NCBI RefSeq assembly: GCF_009720525.1
Contig: NZ_CP043930.1
Coordinates: forward strand, 3,566,501-3,630,500
Direction: 5' to 3'
Length of the DNA: 64,000 nt
Origin: Gimesia benthica
GTDB taxonomy: Bacteria > Planctomycetota > Planctomycetia > Planctomycetales > Planctomycetaceae
Position 1 is the first letter of the stretch, and each line of letters begins with the position of its first letter. Shown piece by piece: positions 47,007 to 57,400 of the stretch. The notes beneath the pieces are model-generated. The model was given only the letters and a program-made list of their open reading frames with translations, searched no databases and was not told the DNA's origin. Position numbers and translations under genes: made by a program.

Positions 47007-47074
47007 CGGGAAGTCGCTTGTTAACAGAAATGAATCTCAGGAAAACGGATTGAAATGCAATGATGCATGACCAC

Positions 47075-48313
47075 TCAGGACAGCATCGTCAGCAGTTTAA
47101 ACAACGGAGCCAGCAGGGATAAAAACAGGAAACCCATCGTGATCGCACAGACAATGATGATCATCGGCTCCACAACAGTCGCGAAAAACGTGATCCGCAC
47201 GCGGGTCTGGCCATTCAGCATATCCGCCAGTGCATTCAGAATTTCAACCGAGTAACGGGGACTGTTCTGATTCGAATTGCCTGACTGCGTCGCCAGTGTC
47301 TGCAGAAACGTGGCGGGAAATAACTTCAACGAGGTCAACGCTTCGATCTGCATCTCCCCGGAGGAGACGGATTCCGAAAATTTGCGACAGGCCTTGCGAA
47401 TCTGATAGTTGTTCGAACTCTCCCCAGTCAGCTTGAGCGCTTCCAGAAACGGAACATCATTATCGACGAGCAGTGCCAGCAGGTGAGAGAAACGGGAGAC
47501 GGAAATACCACTCAACAGCCCCCCCAGCAGGGGAAGTCGAAACAGGATGCGCTGCCCCAGCGCCTGGCCTCTCTCTGTACGGAACAGTGCGACAGAGCCC
47601 AGCAGTAGAAGCAGCGTACCGGGCAGATACCACCACCACTGCATTCGGATAAACACGGAGACCTCAAACATGAAATCGGTTACCCAGGGGAGCTCGATTC
47701 CAAAGTCCACGAAGATCGATTCAAACGAAGGAATGATCCAGAGCATGATCGCCAGGAACATTAACGAGGCGAAAAACATCAGAATCAGCGGATAGCAGAG
47801 GGCCATCAGTAACTGGCTTTTCATCTCGGAGAGCTGACGGGTATGTGCCACATAGTCGGCCAGAATCTCACTCATCTTGCCCGAACGGCTGCCGGCATGC
47901 ACCAGGGCACAGAGCTCGCGCGGCGCCCTGGAATTGGCCAGCACCGTTTCCAGGTCATCGCCTGATTCCAGCTGGGTCGCCAGATCCTGCACCGCAGTCC
48001 GCAGACGTGTGTTCTCAATTTCATAAGAGACCGCTTCCAGCCCCGACGAGAGTGGGAGCCGGGCACGTGTCAAATCGGACAGATGATCGGTGATGAGTTC
48101 AAAATCACGGGAGGAGAGCCTGGTCGTCGCGCCGGAGGCCGGTGCTTCCCGGGCGGCAAACGCCAGTTCACCTTCCTCTTCCAGCTCGATCCGTTCAATT
48201 TTGATCCCCTGATCCTGCAGCTGGCTGGCAACTTCATCCCGGTCGGCGGCGTGAATCCGCCCCTTGATGAGCTTGCCTTCTGAATTAACGCCCTGATAGC
48301 GATACCAGTTCAT
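47075..48313 (-). CDS. GspF/PilC-family inner-membrane protein (second copy, full length)
   Basis: With 412 residues this is the canonical-length member. The N-terminal domain (YRYQGVNSEGKLIKGRIHA) is present, then two GspF domains with helices at about 175-200, 228-248 and 380-402. Motifs such as SGDDLETVLANS and SGKMSEILADY are typical. If only one of the three acts as the ordinary platform protein, this is the likeliest. Gaps of 84 and 68 bp separate it from the two neighbouring gspF genes. Confidence 0.87.
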   Translation of the reverse strand: MNWYRYQGVNSEGKLIKGRIHAADRDEVASQLQDQGIKIERIELEEEGELAFAAREAPASGATTRLSSRDFELITDHLSDLTRARLPLSSGLEAVSYEIENTRLRTAVQDLATQLESGDDLETVLANSRAPRELCALVHAGSRSGKMSEILADYVAHTRQLSEMKSQLLMALCYPLILMFFASLMFLAIMLWIIPSFESIFVDFGIELPWVTDFMFEVSVFIRMQWWWYLPGTLLLLLGSVALFRTERGQALGQRILFRLPLLGGLLSGISVSRFSHLLALLVDNDVPFLEALKLTGESSNNYQIRKACRKFSESVSSGEMQIEALTSLKLFPATFLQTLATQSGNSNQNSPRYSVEILNALADMLNGQTRVRITFFATVVEPMIIIVCAITMGFLFLSLLAPLFKLLTMLS

Positions 48314-48397
48314 TGGAGAATCATCCCGTCACTCAAATCATCATAATCATTGTGTCCAGCTGTCTGCAGCATCTGATCACTGTCTCAGTCAAGACCC

Positions 48398-49492
48398 TCA
48401 AGGGTTACCTAATTGTTTAAGCATGTCGGTAAACGGGAGAAATAATACCAGGCAATAACATAAAACCGTGCCACCACCGATAATCGCTCCCGTGAAGATC
48501 GGAAAGATCACGCGGAACCAGCGGGTATAGTGGGCCGCCTTCCGCCGATACATATCGGCAGCATTTTTCAGCGCGAGGCTTAATTCTCCCTCGTGATTCT
48601 TGGTCGTTAATAACCAGGTCAGTAACGGAGGCCAGCCATAGAATTTCGCCGATTCCCCCGATTCCAGCTGCGAGCGGGCATGTCGATCCGCCATCAGCTC
48701 AGCCGATTGAACCAACTGGTCATCGCCGGTCGCTTCTGCCGCCAGCACGATTGACTCGGAAAACGGGATCTGTTGCTGAATCAACAGTGCCATCAGCTCG
48801 GCGAAGTTTCCGTAACGATAATAACTGGCAATCCGCTTCACGCCGGGAATCCAGCCGATCAGCCGACTGGTGCCTTTAAAATTCAATAACTGTGAACTGC
48901 GGGTCCGCATCCAGACCAGGGCAAACACAAACAGGACCAGCGGCGGGACCAGCGCCCAGTAGATCATCGTCGATTCCAGAAAGTTCAATGCCTGCAGTGG
49001 GCGGGTCTCACCCAGACGGAAAACTTCGTACGCGGAATTGAACCGTGCCAGCATTTCAAACAGGAAGACCAGAAACAGACCATAGGCCAGGCTGAAGACA
49101 ATCAAAGGATAGATCAGCGCCATGCCGATCTGTCGTCTCAGATGAAAGAGTTCCCAGGCATAGTTGGACATCTCCTCCAGTGCCACGGTCAGCTTACCCG
49201 ATTTGACCCCCGCTTCTACGATCACCCGATACACGCGGGGAAAGCGTGAGCCTTCGGATTCCATCGCTTCAGCCAGCGTACTGCCCCGCTCCATCTTCAC
49301 CGCCAGGTCCGAACTGATCTTTCCCAGCCGGTCGGGAAGTTCGTTGCCCATCTCCCGCAGACCCAGTTCCAGCGGAATCCCGGCCTGCACGAGTGAAATA
49401 ATTTCCTCGTTCAAGGCGATCAGCTCATCCAGCTCGAAGCGGGTTTCCCGTGTCGGTAAGGCGTCGGAATCGTCTCTTGCGTTCATGTTCAC
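48398..49492 (-). CDS. GspF/PilC-family inner-membrane protein (first copy)
   Basis: The 364 residues carry two GspF domains (GSTLAEAMESEG and VKSGKLTVALEEM are recognisable), helices near 145-165, 185-205 and 335-360, and no N-terminal extension. It follows the ATPase gene by 61 bp. Its sequence is clearly diverged from the two other copies, so the triplication is not recent. Confidence 0.85.
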   Translation of the reverse strand: MNMNARDDSDALPTRETRFELDELIALNEEIISLVQAGIPLELGLREMGNELPDRLGKISSDLAVKMERGSTLAEAMESEGSRFPRVYRVIVEAGVKSGKLTVALEEMSNYAWELFHLRRQIGMALIYPLIVFSLAYGLFLVFLFEMLARFNSAYEVFRLGETRPLQALNFLESTMIYWALVPPLVLFVFALVWMRTRSSQLLNFKGTSRLIGWIPGVKRIASYYRYGNFAELMALLIQQQIPFSESIVLAAEATGDDQLVQSAELMADRHARSQLESGESAKFYGWPPLLTWLLTTKNHEGELSLALKNAADMYRRKAAHYTRWFRVIFPIFTGAIIGGGTVLCYCLVLFLPFTDMLKQLGNP

Positions 49493-49553
49493 ACTCTCTT
49501 CAGACAGAAACGATTTCAGTCAATGTCTCCATGTCAGTGCTACCTGTGCACCC

Positions 49554-50774
49554 TTAAGTTTCACTCCGCGAGATGCCCAGTATACGGCGGACTTCCGCGG
49601 GACTGGTCAATCCTTCGTTTACGGCCCGCAGCGCACGATCCCACTGTGTCCGTAGTCCGGACTCAACTGCCAGCCGGTGCAACTCGGTCGCATCAGCCTG
49701 GTCCAGAATCGCCTGACCCACGGCCCCCTGATCGGGCAGCAGCATTTCGGTCAGAACCAGGCGGCCCTGATAGCCGGTCTGTCCGCAGTCTGCACAACCC
49801 GTTGCGGTTTTCCATTGTTCGACAGGCAGCCCCAGTCGATCTTCTTCCGCCTGTGATGGTTGAGCGCAACTGCAAAGTCGACGCAACAACCGTTGACTCA
49901 ATATCGCCAGCAGACCACTCCGCAGCAAATACGGTTCGATTCCCATATCCGACAGGCGGCTGACCGCTTCGGTCGCGCTGCCCGCATGAAACGTGGTGAT
50001 CACCAGATGCCCGGACAGCGAAGCCTGAAAGACCGTCTCGGCGGTTTCGCGATCGCGGATTTCTCCCACCATGATCACTTCCGGATCCTGCCGTAACAGG
50101 GACCGCAGACCCAGTGCCATATCAAAACCCGCTGCCGGATTGACCTGCGACTGCGCCACGGTGGGCACCACGACTTCAATCGGATCTTCCAGGGAGGCCA
50201 GACTGCGGGCGCCGCGTGACTCGCGAATGATCTCCCGCAGACAGGCGTAAATCGTCGTCGTTTTGCCGCTTCCCGCAGGACCGGTCATCAGCACCACGCC
50301 GCCGGTCTGTCGTAACAGACCTCGCATTTCGCTCAGAATCTCTTCCGGCAGATTCAGGTTTTCCAGATGTTTGTATTGTCCCGAACCGACGAATAGCCGC
50401 ACGACGACCTTTTCGCCATACAGGGTCGGAAAGGTGCTGATGCGGGTCTCGACCACCTGCTCTCCATCCCGGTGAATCCGCCCTTCCTGGGGGACATCGG
50501 TTCGATAGGTGAGCAGTTGCGAGAGCACTTTGAGCCGGGCTGTGATCCGGGGTGCCAGCACCTGGGAAAAGTCAGCGACATGGTGCAGTACGCCGTCAAT
50601 TCGCCAGTCCATCCGCATCCGGTTTTCGGTGGGCAGCAGATGGATGTCGCTGGCATTGATGGCCTGCGCCTGACCCAGGATTACATCGACCAGCTCCGTC
50701 ACATACTCGGGATGATTTTCCGCTTTGTCAGGCAGTTGATCCTGAAACTGTTGGGACAAGGTCTCCTGCATCAA
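49554..50774 (-). CDS. GspE/PilB-family secretion ATPase, short form
   Basis: The 406-residue protein contains the secretion ATPase core: the N2E-type domain (NASDIHLLPTENRMRM), Walker A GPAGSGKTT (165-173), Asp box with Glu-Asp (LEDPIEV, 195-201), Walker B (VIMVGEIRD, 233-241) and His box (TFHAGS). The zinc-binding Cys set is C301, C303, C327 and C330. The N-terminal ~150 residues of full GspE/PilB are absent, so anchoring to GspL/PilM-like partners may differ. It powers assembly of the pseudopilus. Its start overlaps the putative anti-sigma gene by 4 bp. Confidence 0.9.
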   Translation of the reverse strand: MMQETLSQQFQDQLPDKAENHPEYVTELVDVILGQAQAINASDIHLLPTENRMRMDWRIDGVLHHVADFSQVLAPRITARLKVLSQLLTYRTDVPQEGRIHRDGEQVVETRISTFPTLYGEKVVVRLFVGSGQYKHLENLNLPEEILSEMRGLLRQTGGVVLMTGPAGSGKTTTIYACLREIIRESRGARSLASLEDPIEVVVPTVAQSQVNPAAGFDMALGLRSLLRQDPEVIMVGEIRDRETAETVFQASLSGHLVITTFHAGSATEAVSRLSDMGIEPYLLRSGLLAILSQRLLRRLCSCAQPSQAEEDRLGLPVEQWKTATGCADCGQTGYQGRLVLTEMLLPDQGAVGQAILDQADATELHRLAVESGLRTQWDRALRAVNEGLTSPAEVRRILGISRSET

Positions 50775-51217
50775 TCGCCTCGAGTAAAGATCTGCTCGAT
50801 CGTTCCGGCCCGTTCATTCCGAAAACGAACGACGGCGTCAACCAGTCCCCATTCGCCGGACTGTTTGAGAGTGGCCTGCACGGAATTCCAATCGGTTTGA
50901 ACTTTCTTCTCTCCGGGTGTGGCGGCCGAGATTCCCAGCACACGACTCCCTTTGGAATAGAGTGCACGGGACCAGCCGGATTCCGTATCGGAGGCGACAC
51001 GCAGATCGGCTCCTGAATCCCGGGTCAGAAATAACAGTGTGAATGTCAGAAACAAAGTGCAGCAGACTAGCAGCGTTTTGCGCTGCACCTTGCGATTTTC
51101 CGCATGGCGGGCAGCAGCCAGTACCCGCTGGCGATGATCGCTGTGCGCGGGGACCGCCCCCTGGCCGGCCTTGAGTATCTGCTCTTCGAGAAAATGGTGA
51201 TCTTCAAATTCAAACAT
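50771..51217 (-). CDS. Putative anti-sigma or accessory membrane protein
   Basis: The ATG at 51217 overlaps the sigma gene's stop by 8 bp; a GTG four codons earlier is possible. The 148 residues have a charged N-terminal segment (about 1-50), one membrane helix (about 51-67) and a small extracytoplasmic domain with a Trp-rich core. Position and topology suit an anti-sigma factor for the overlapping ECF gene, although the zinc-binding anti-sigma motif (HxxxCxxC) is absent. It is an assignment from context only. Confidence 0.6.
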   Translation of the reverse strand: MFEFEDHHFLEEQILKAGQGAVPAHSDHRQRVLAAARHAENRKVQRKTLLVCCTLFLTFTLLFLTRDSGADLRVASDTESGWSRALYSKGSRVLGISAATPGEKKVQTDWNSVQATLKQSGEWGLVDAVVRFRNERAGTIEQIFTRGD

Positions 51218-51779
51218 TGAAATCCTCACGCGCCACGGGACGCAGGTAATTATCTAATTTCTGGAGCGCATAACGGTAACGACTGGCCACGGTGTTCGGC
51301 GATTCATCCAGCACACTGGCAATCTCCGCAAACGTCATATCCTCCCAGATCTTCAGCACCACCACTTCAGACTGGTTCGTCGGCAGCCGCTTTAATGCCT
51401 GCCGAATCACCTGGGCCTGATCATTCTCTTCCACGATTTCTTCATCTCGCGACCAGAGCTGTCTGCACTGGGCGAAGATCTGCAGCGGCTTCCGCTTCTG
51501 CAGAATCCGCAGGGCTTCGTTCCGGGCCACCCGTAACAGGTAGGCCCACGGCTGCTGAGCGGTCGCCAGAATTTTGGGTCGCATGGCAATCCGTACCATG
51601 GTCGCCTGAATCGCATCCTCCGCATCGGGAGTGTTGCGGGTCACTGTCACCGCATAACGCAGCAATCGCTCCGATGTCAAATCGTACAGCGGACCCAGGC
51701 GGTCCACCCCATGATCCTGCAGATCATTGGCACAGCATCTTATCTGCGCTGCAAATTTGGCTGGCGACAGTTTATCCAC
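51210..51779 (-). CDS. ECF-type RNA polymerase sigma factor heading the secretion locus
   Basis: The GTG start gives 189 residues. Region 2 (about 28-95; LLRYAVTVTRNTPDAEDAIQ, then QPWAYLLRVARN) and region 4 (about 125-180; LPTNQSEVVVLKIWEDMTFA, then SPNTVASRYRYALQKL) are present, with no region 3, as in ECF sigma factors. It probably directs transcription of this operon or of pilus genes elsewhere. The 392-bp gap upstream should contain its promoter. Confidence 0.85.
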   Translation of the reverse strand: MDKLSPAKFAAQIRCCANDLQDHGVDRLGPLYDLTSERLLRYAVTVTRNTPDAEDAIQATMVRIAMRPKILATAQQPWAYLLRVARNEALRILQKRKPLQIFAQCRQLWSRDEEIVEENDQAQVIRQALKRLPTNQSEVVVLKIWEDMTFAEIASVLDESPNTVASRYRYALQKLDNYLRPVAREDFNV

Positions 51780-52171
51780 GTTCCGATTCGATTCTTCTGG
51801 CGTTTGAAAACACTCAGCTTATCGCTAAAGAGCTTAACGATACTGTACTGACAGAACTGCCCGGATCTTTGACAAGTAAAATTCCTGTGAAATTCACACA
51901 AACATCTGTTCCATGCTTGTGTTACCCTTCAGGGGAAAATCACAATTTAATTCTCACCTGAATTGTCACATAGTTCCTATTAGACCTGATTTGAGATATG
52001 ATTTGTTTTCCTTTTCCCTGGATTTTAAAACTTTTCCAGGCTCCGGGGAAGGAAGCGAACCGAAGTCTTTGAAATGTATACAGATACGACTTTTTATATT
52101 TTGCCATTCGTTGCCCCTGTCCGCAGGAAATCACTCTGGAGAGTGCACCTTTTTCTCCCGGGAGTGCCCGC
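51780..52171. other. Gene-free divergent promoter region (392 bp)
   Basis: It lies between the sigma-headed secretion locus and aroK. It is A/T-rich in the middle (51830-52100). No supported gene, and no hairpin or direct repeat stands out. It should hold promoters for both sides. Confidence 0.5.
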
Positions 52172-52693
52172 ATGACCGCCGACAGCGAACCTGTCAAAAC
52201 CGGAGTCGTTCTGACAGGTATGCCGGGCTCCGGAAAATCGACGGTGGGCAGACTACTGTCTGAACAGACAGGCCTTCCCTTTCTGGATACCGACGCATTA
52301 ATAGAAGCTGGCGAATCCAAACGGCTGGCCGAGATTATTGCTCAGCATTCCCCGGAAGGGTTCCGCGCGATTGAAGCGGCCTACATCCAATCGATTCAAT
52401 CAGCAGGATCCGTTATTTCTACCGGAGGAAGTGTCTGTTACAGCAGTGAAGCCATGCATCATCTGGCCGGTCTTGGTACGATAGTCTGGCTGGATGTAAA
52501 GCCGGATATCCTGGAGCAGCGGTTTGTCGATGCCTTCGATCGGGGCGTGCTGATCGAACCGGGTTCCAGCCTCGCCGACCTGTATGACAGCCGGTATCCA
52601 CTGTATGAACAATATGCACAATTGAAAATCGAGGCCTCGCCGCTGACGGCTGAAGAAGTCGTCTCACTGATCCGACAGCAGCTGGCCCTGTAA
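52172..52693 (+). CDS. aroK: Shikimate kinase
   Basis: The 173 residues carry Walker A GMPGSGKST (16-24), the shikimate-binding DTD (39-41) and FR (64-65), and a TGGS block (84-87) where most homologues have GGG. The lid Arg is in DRGVLIEP (about 124) in place of the usual RPLL, and a further Arg sits at 141. It phosphorylates shikimate with ATP, the fifth step of the chorismate pathway. It lies 58 bp before a DAHP synthase gene, which makes the first step, so the two are probably co-transcribed. The motif changes lower confidence in the exact substrate slightly. Confidence 0.82.
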   Translation: MTADSEPVKTGVVLTGMPGSGKSTVGRLLSEQTGLPFLDTDALIEAGESKRLAEIIAQHSPEGFRAIEAAYIQSIQSAGSVISTGGSVCYSSEAMHHLAGLGTIVWLDVKPDILEQRFVDAFDRGVLIEPGSSLADLYDSRYPLYEQYAQLKIEASPLTAEEVVSLIRQQLAL

Positions 52694-52751
52694 TTGAAAC
52701 TGATACAAAACTGAATCTTCTCCCCCAGTAAACGAAAACGATTTAAACACG

Positions 52752-53795
52752 ATGCTACCCATTCAAAACGTCAACATCATCGATTCGGTTCGCCTGGTTG
52801 CTCCTCAGGAACTGAAAGAGACAATCAAACGCACTGACAAAGTGACGGAAACCGTCGGCGAATCACGGGAACAGATCAAGCATATCCTCTCGGGTGAAGA
52901 TTCACGGCTGATCGTCGTTGTCGGCCCCTGCTCCATTCACGATCCCAAGGCTGCCATCGAGTATGCCAAACGCCTGAAAGAACTTTCCGAGAAAGTCAAA
53001 GACCGCATGTTCCTGGTGATGCGGGTCTACTTCGAAAAACCGCGGACGACCGTCGGCTGGAAAGGTCTGATCAACGACCCTCACATGGACGGCACCTTCG
53101 ATGTTGCCTCAGGTCTCAAAATCGCCCGCCAGCTGCTGCTGCAGATCGGTGAACTGGGACTGCCGGCCGCCACTGAGATGCTGGAGCCGATCACTCCGCA
53201 GTACATCGCGGATGCAATTTCCATCGCCTCCATCGGCGCCCGCACGACCGAATCTCCGACGCACCGCCAGATGGCCAGCGGACTTTCGATGCCCGTCGGT
53301 TACAAAAACGGAACCGACGGTAGCCTGGACGTCGCGCTCAATGCGATGCTCGCCGCGCAGAGTCCCCACAGTTTCCTGGGAATCGATGCCGAAGGGCAGA
53401 CCTGCGTGGTCAACACCACAGGCAACCCCTGGGGTCACCTCATCCTGCGTGGCGGTCGCTCCGGCCCGAACTACCAGCAGGAACACCTCGAAGCAGCTGC
53501 AAAGAGCCTGGAAGCCGCCGGCCTCTCTCCCCGCTTCATGGTTGACTGCAGTCACGCGAATTCCAATAAGGATTATCGCAACCAGGGCAAAGTCTGGAAC
53601 GAAGTCATCGATCAACGCGTCGCCGGCAACAAAACGATCATCGGCCTGATGCTGGAAAGCAATCTGCATGCCGGCAATCAGAGCCTGCCCGAAGATCTCA
53701 CTCAACTCCAGTACGGCGTCTCCGTCACAGACGAATGCATCGACTGGGACGAAACCGAACAGCTGATTCTCTCAGCACACGAGAAACTGGGCTAA
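52752..53795 (+). CDS. aroG: 3-deoxy-7-phosphoheptulonate synthase (DAHP synthase, class I)
   Basis: The 347-residue enzyme carries the AroG/F/H signatures: VVVGPCSIHDPKAAIEYA (about 55-72), RVYFEKPRTTVGWKG, ARTTESPTHRQMASGLSMPV and CVVNTTGNPWGHLILRGG. Cys in GPCS and the later His/Glu/Asp residues bind the metal. It joins phosphoenolpyruvate and erythrose 4-phosphate at the entry of aromatic amino-acid synthesis. Which amino acid inhibits it cannot be read from the sequence. The symbol reflects the family and not a specific isozyme. Confidence 0.9.
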   Translation: MLPIQNVNIIDSVRLVAPQELKETIKRTDKVTETVGESREQIKHILSGEDSRLIVVVGPCSIHDPKAAIEYAKRLKELSEKVKDRMFLVMRVYFEKPRTTVGWKGLINDPHMDGTFDVASGLKIARQLLLQIGELGLPAATEMLEPITPQYIADAISIASIGARTTESPTHRQMASGLSMPVGYKNGTDGSLDVALNAMLAAQSPHSFLGIDAEGQTCVVNTTGNPWGHLILRGGRSGPNYQQEHLEAAAKSLEAAGLSPRFMVDCSHANSNKDYRNQGKVWNEVIDQRVAGNKTIIGLMLESNLHAGNQSLPEDLTQLQYGVSVTDECIDWDETEQLILSAHEKLG

Positions 53796-53971
53796 GCCTT
53801 TTATCTGCATAAGCATCTCTCAAGCATGCCCCTGCTTCAGCAAACCGCTGACAGCCTCTTTCTGCTGCGCTGCACACGATTTCCACTTTAAGATTCAGAA
53901 ACCGCTCCCGATTCTGTAAGATGAACCTCTCTACGACTTCAACTCTCATCAATCAATAACAGAGCGGTAAT

Positions 53972-54406
<435 letters not shown>

Positions 54407-54497
54407 GTTTGAGTTAAATGCCTGGTTTCCATTGCTGAAATTCAATATGTTGCATCACTGATTTCAACCACTTTTGTGATCCACTTTGTAAGTTCGG

Positions 54498-57400
54498 TTA
54501 GTTTTCTGATTTATATTCCGGAAGACCTGTCCAAGGTACGTGTTCCAGCGACTCATGGAACACGACACACTCAGGCAAAGCGGATTGTAGTCTTTTCGCA
54601 CCATCGGCAGTGATTTTCGTATTGTAGATTTTTAATACTCGCAAGCCTTTCATTTTTTTCAGATGAGAGATTGCAGAATCATCGATTTGCGTCTCATTGA
54701 GATCTAGAAATCGCAACCTTGGTAGCGAAACCAGGTGCCCTATTCCGGCGCTGCTAATTTCTTTACAGGAATCAAGCAGCAATTCTTGAAGTCCTAAGAC
54801 TTGACCAACATGTTTTAAGCCCAGATCCGTAAGCGGGGTTTGACCTAAAACAAGCGATGTAAGCTGAGTCAGTCCCGATAAATGTTGCAGGGCATTGTCA
54901 GATACGTTCCAGCAAGCTTTCAAATGAAGTCCTTCCAGCTGCTTCAGCCTCTTTATCTTTTCAAGACCGGAAAATGATACGTCCGAATATGAAAGAACTA
55001 AGTAGCGAAGTGTTGATAAGTCACTAATTTTAGCAAGCCCGTCATCCGAGGACTTCATTTTCATCAAAACTAAACTCTCCAGACTTCGAAGTTGATTGAG
55101 TTCAGTACTATTTAGATTCATGCCATCAGTGCCTACAACGTCGATGGATTCTAAAGAGAAAGATTTCTCTTTGGGTAGATGCCTAAATTTCTGATAAGAT
55201 GAACCATGTAAGCTAAATGTTCCCTTGTTATCAACGACCCATTGTGCCACTTTCTGGTCTGCGACATATGCTGGGGAAGAAGAATGGATAATGGAGCAAT
55301 CAGGTAATAATTCTTGTAATCGAGCGATCTCTGTTTCACTCCAATCCGGACTGTTCAGATGGAGACTTCTGAGTGAATTCAGTTTTCCAAGTTTTTTTAC
55401 GAGTTCCTGATCGTAAGGTGCATTGTGAAGTGAAAGTGATTTGAGTGACTTAAATAACTGAAGTGAATTTAGATCTTCAATAGAAATCCCTTTTCCCAGG
55501 CCGATGCTCAGAAAGTAGAGATTGGGTAGCACTGTCAGTTTCTTTAATCCCTCGCCCGCAATTCCTGTAGCGTTGATATCCAGTTCACGAAGCGAAGCTA
55601 TTTTTGCTAGTGAATCGCAGGCGACATCAGTGACATCCAGATTTGAATAGAGAGTAAATGTGTGAAGATCTGGGTATTTTGATATCGAGAGAATTTCTCT
55701 GTCCGATAACTGAGCTTTGCTGAGATGAAGACGTCTTATTCCCTTTAGTTGCTCTAAAATTGCGACTGGCACTGGTGTGTTAGACACAAGTTTTTCTAAA
55801 GAAGAAACTCGTCCCAGAGCTTTCCATTCAAAATTCGATTTTATCTGATTCCAATCTATCATTATCTGACAAACAGCGATCCTCTCCTGTGGCAGTTGTT
55901 TCAGCTCACTACCAGGACCAAAAAATATATTCTCGTTAGATGTCCAAAAGACATCGGTAACTTCATTTTGAATCCCGAATTCTGCCAGTCGTTTTTGAGG
56001 GTCGGTTAATGATTGCGGTATTCTCTGGGGAGTGTGCGCAGTTGTCACATTTTCATTTTTCTCAGTTTTTTGTCCTACAGGGGAAAATACCCCCGCACTC
56101 CATGACAGACCTGAAATCCCCACTAGACAAATAAGTGATGTAAGTATCATTCTTTTACGGAAGGACAACTTCTGTTGTTCTGCTGTCTCAGAATTATTCG
56201 TTCCCTGAATGATTTCTCCAGCCACACTCCCAAATTGAGTATTTTGGTCCCCTGCAACAAAATGATTGGGAGATTTATGAGTTGCATCAAATACCTCGCC
56301 TGCCTGCTGCCCGTCGAAAAGTTTATCACTGGAAGCATCACTACCCGCATCGGAAGATAATTTATGGTGAGATGGTGACTCCACGCATCCACAAGCTTCC
56401 AGTTCATGAATCACCTGCGACATGCTCTGTTGCCTGTCCTCGGGATCTTTCGCTACCATTTTCTGGAAGACTGTATCCAGAGAAACTGGAATATCAGGAT
56501 GTGTTGCTGTCAGGGAAGGAGCGATCGTTTCTCGATGAGCGAAAATTTTCTTGAGTATAGTGTCTCCGTCGTAAATCACTTTTCCCGTCAGCAAATAGTG
56601 TAATAGGCACCCCAAACTGTAAATATCACTTCGAGCGTCAGCCAGCTTACTATCCAATGCCTGCTCGGGGGCCATATAATCAATGGTCCCCATCACCATC
56701 CCCGTAGATGTGAGATCTGTTCTGGTCTTGCCGGCATCTGTAGAATCCATGCGGGCCAAACCCATATCCAGTATTTTGATCGTTCCTTTTTCGTCCAGAA
56801 TCAAGTTGGCCGGTTTGATGTCTCGATGGATTATTCCTTCTCCATGAGCATATTCCAGCGCTTTGGCAGCCTGTAATACATAATTCACAGCCTGAGCAAC
56901 AGGCAATTTGCCATGTTGCTTGACATGCTTAGAGAGATCGATTCCATCTACCCATTCCATAACAAGATAATGCAGGTTATCGGACTCCCCTGCGTCATGT
57001 GCTGTGACAATATTGGGATGCAATAGTTTGGCAGCGGCACGGACTTCGCGTTCAAAGCGTAAAACTGATTGACTATCTTGAGCAATCGCATCGGGGAGCG
57101 TCTTGAGAGCGACCCGTCGGTTCATACGCCGATGCTCCGCGAGATAAACCTGTCCCATCCCACCAGCACCAATCACATCCAGAACCAGATAGTCACCCAG
57201 TACCAGCCCCTTGATTGTCCCCTCACTGATTTGCCGGGCTTGATAGGCCGTCAACTTATTATGCTGGATTAGAACTTCAATCAGTTCCTGCACAGTGGTT
57301 GGTCTGTTTGTCACTGGAATCGATTTGAGGATCAGCTGCATCTCTTCTAGCGAGAGCAAGCTGGTATCGGAGATCTGCTGTATGCCCGCTTGGAATGATG

